From HGM04593 sp045613945 (GTDB taxonomy: Bacteria > Bacteroidota > Bacteroidia > Bacteroidales > Bacteroidaceae), in NCBI GenBank assembly GCA_045613945.1, contig JAZLBZ010000072.1:1-15494 (forward strand): 15,494 nucleotides of DNA. Direction: 5' to 3'. A program made the translations under genes and the position numbers. Each line of letters opens with the position of its first letter. Position 1 is the first letter of the stretch. Positions 13,961-15,494 of this stretch are shown piece after piece. The notes beneath the pieces are model-generated. The model was not told where the DNA came from, did not search any database, and saw only the letters and a list, made by a program, of their open reading frames with translations.

Positions 13961-14026
13961 TAAAACTGTTGGCTGATATTATTATAATTGCAAAATTTTA
14001 AATAGATTCAAAATAAACCGAATAAT

Positions 14027-15295
14027 ATGAAAAAACTATTTTTAACCCTAATCGTTGTATTTGCCACCGTATGTGGCTTTGCACAGGAGTGCATAGACTA
14101 TAACAAAAAACTACATTGTCACATTGAGGGCGAGGTAAAAGAGAGTACTTTTACACGTATATTACTCATTATTGGTAACGGCGACCCAAGAGTAGTGCCC
14201 GTAGATACCATCTGGGTAAAGGATGGGCATTTCTCTCATGACCTTTATATCGACGAACCTGAATTTTATCAGTTGTTTGCTTGTGAAGATTACAACAAAG
14301 GTTGTTGGATGGCGCTGGATTTCTTTGCCGAGGAGGGAGATGTTTATGCTACATTCTATGGATATGCAATAGATGATGCTCCACTTCCTACACTGCATTC
14401 ACAGACACCACTCAACACGGAGTTGCTTGCCTACAAAAGAAGCATTGAAGAGAGGTTTTATATACCGATGAGGCAAGAAGAGGGGGCTTTAGAGAAGGCT
14501 GGCAAGCTTTTGACTGCCGAAGGGGCAGCCCTCAAAAGACTATATGATGAATGCGAAGACCGCGATTCGCTTAGGAGTATCCGTAAACAGATTGAGCAAT
14601 TGGAAAAGGATAACCGCCTTTATACACCCGAATACAAAGCATTTATGGAAAAAGGCGAAGAGTTAAGGAAAGAGATGTACGCATACGAACTTGATTATAT
14701 TACAAACAACCCGAACCTGGTAGGACTTTATCTGCTCAATAAGGCAAGACGTAGGCTTTACAATACGGATAATGCGACAAAACAACCATACGTGGATTTA
14801 TTCAAGAACATATACGATACAAAGTACCCTACAAACAACATGGCAATAAACATGCGCAATTGGGTGTCGTCAATGGATGTGCGTGTGGGTTCACGAATAA
14901 TTGACTTTACTCTTCCCGACCTAAGTGGTGCAGCGCACACGCTCTCGAAAGAGATTGAGGGTAAGATTGCCATCGTTGACTTCTGGGCATCATGGTGCGG
15001 ACCTTGCAGACGTCCGTCAATGAGTTTTATTCTTTTGTATAACAAGTACAAGGATAAAGGATTTACCATCGTTGGAGTGGCAAGCGAATTGGAAAGCGAA
15101 GATATGAGGCTTGCAGTGGAGAAGGACGGATACCCTTGGCTCAATCTGATTGCACTGCGTGGTGTGGAAAATATTTGGGAACGTTATGGTATCAGAGGTG
15201 CCGGAGAGGTTTTCCTTATTGACAGAGATGGTACAATTCTTGCAGTAGGAGCAACCGCCGAGGAGGTAGAACAGATACTAAAAGAAAGATTATAA
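14027..15295 (+). CDS. Secreted TlpA-like thioredoxin-fold protein
   Basis: The 422-residue protein has a signal peptide (residues 1-19, MKKLFLTLIVVFATVCGFA) without a lipobox, although Cys22 lies close to the cleavage site. Residues about 28-130 resemble the DUF4369 N-terminal domain common in Bacteroidetes TlpA proteins. A charged, helical middle (about 130-280) is followed by a thioredoxin/TlpA domain (about 285-422) with VDFWASWCGPCRRP (active-site Cys324 and Cys327). The position normally held by the cis-proline opposite the active site reads RGAGEVFLID, with Gly393 in place of Pro. A role in periplasmic disulfide reduction or isomerisation is inferred from the family. It is divergent from the membrane regulator and 14 bases before a second secreted-protein gene, probably in one operon. 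Confidence 0.88.
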   Translation: MKKLFLTLIVVFATVCGFAQECIDYNKKLHCHIEGEVKESTFTRILLIIGNGDPRVVPVDTIWVKDGHFSHDLYIDEPEFYQLFACEDYNKGCWMALDFFAEEGDVYATFYGYAIDDAPLPTLHSQTPLNTELLAYKRSIEERFYIPMRQEEGALEKAGKLLTAEGAALKRLYDECEDRDSLRSIRKQIEQLEKDNRLYTPEYKAFMEKGEELRKEMYAYELDYITNNPNLVGLYLLNKARRRLYNTDNATKQPYVDLFKNIYDTKYPTNNMAINMRNWVSSMDVRVGSRIIDFTLPDLSGAAHTLSKEIEGKIAIVDFWASWCGPCRRPSMSFILLYNKYKDKGFTIVGVASELESEDMRLAVEKDGYPWLNLIALRGVENIWERYGIRGAGEVFLIDRDGTILAVGATAEEVEQILKERL

Positions 15296-15309
15296 TTTGT
15301 AAGCATAAA

Positions 15310-15494
15310 ATGGTTATAAAAAAACTATTCTTAACCCTATTGGTTGCATTTGGCACTCTGTGTGGCTTTGCACAGGAAATCAAGAGTGTTGACACAAAAT
15401 TTGAAGACTACCAATTGGTCGCGACATTTGACGATTGTCTGTCACTGTTGCAACAGGCAGGATATAATATGTTTGTCTATGATATTTCGACATT
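15310..15494 (+). CDS. Secreted protein, N-terminal part (cut by window end)
   Basis: The frame opens with ATG at 15310, 14 bases after the TlpA-like stop, and runs off the window after 61 codons with no stop. It begins with a signal peptide (MVIKKLFLTLLVAFGTLCGFAQ, first 19-22 residues). This is strikingly like that of the preceding gene in protein and DNA: both read KKLFLTL, then V(V/A)F(A/G)T(V/L)CGFAQE. The mature part (SVDTKFEDYQLVATFDDCLSLLQQAGYNMFVYD) is not recognised and does not resemble the mature part of the first protein. It is probably in the same operon and exported to the periplasm. Function is unknown. Confidence 0.85.
   Translation, partial: MVIKKLFLTLLVAFGTLCGFAQEIKSVDTKFEDYQLVATFDDCLSLLQQAGYNMFVYDIST

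Noticed and set aside
1..15494. CRISPR arrays, tRNA genes, rRNA genes, integrases or transposases
   Set aside because: No regularly spaced long repeats, no tRNA cloverleaf with T-loop consensus and no recombinase frame were seen.

Overview
The window looks like a chromosomal segment from a Bacteroidales bacterium (Bacteroidaceae/Prevotellaceae-like). The evidence is the familiar Bacteroidales protein sequences (DUF5063 protein, FtsK with an acidic linker, the NfnAB-type fusion), the gene order ftsK-lolA-trxB and rplU-rpmA, A-rich regions instead of strong Shine-Dalgarno sites before most starts, and Bacteroidetes-type -7 promoter elements (TAnnTTTG) upstream of rplU, serS and the regulator gene. 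Genus cannot be fixed from the sequence alone.

Layout. Positions 1-692 hold no convincing gene, but 102-390 is built from nested inverted repeats (candidate structured RNA or dispersed repeat), followed by a perfect palindromic terminator at 593-632. The minus strand from 9678 down to 693 is housekeeping. ftsK-lolA-trxB form one closely spaced unit. rplU-rpmA has its own promoter (5452-5459) and a terminator (4636-4667). serS has its own -7 element (4585-4592). Next comes a fused two-subunit flavoprotein resembling NfnA+NfnB, usually annotated as a glutamate synthase small subunit fusion. A ~270 bp spacer of degenerate repeats separates serS from this last gene.

At 9679-10044 transcription diverges. 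The spacer carries a 184 bp element with 16 bp perfect terminal inverted repeats (MITE-like), lying just upstream of ftsK. To the right a compact plus-strand operon encodes a DUF5063 protein, a DEDDy 3'-5' exonuclease (11 nt overlap) and an RlmI-type rRNA methyltransferase (5 nt gap). The methyltransferase gene is followed by an in-frame second copy of its own last 16 codons, then a strong terminator (12441-12486).

The right end (12600-15494) is more AT-rich and looks accessory. A membrane-spanning one-component regulator with a C-terminal OmpR/PhoB-type winged helix (minus strand) is divergent from a secreted TlpA-like thioredoxin-fold protein (plus strand) and a following truncated gene whose signal peptide region is nearly a copy of the first one's. 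The spacer between them carries three TTTTTAG boxes at exactly 22 bp period, two of them completed as TTTTAG-N4-CTAAA(A/G) inverted repeats, plus a run of eight G. This regulator/operator/envelope-redox module is the best candidate for an undescribed system here. The most unusual single observations are the operator array, the duplicated methyltransferase tail, the MITE-like element in the presumed ftsK leader, and a ~24-residue insertion in ribosomal protein L21.
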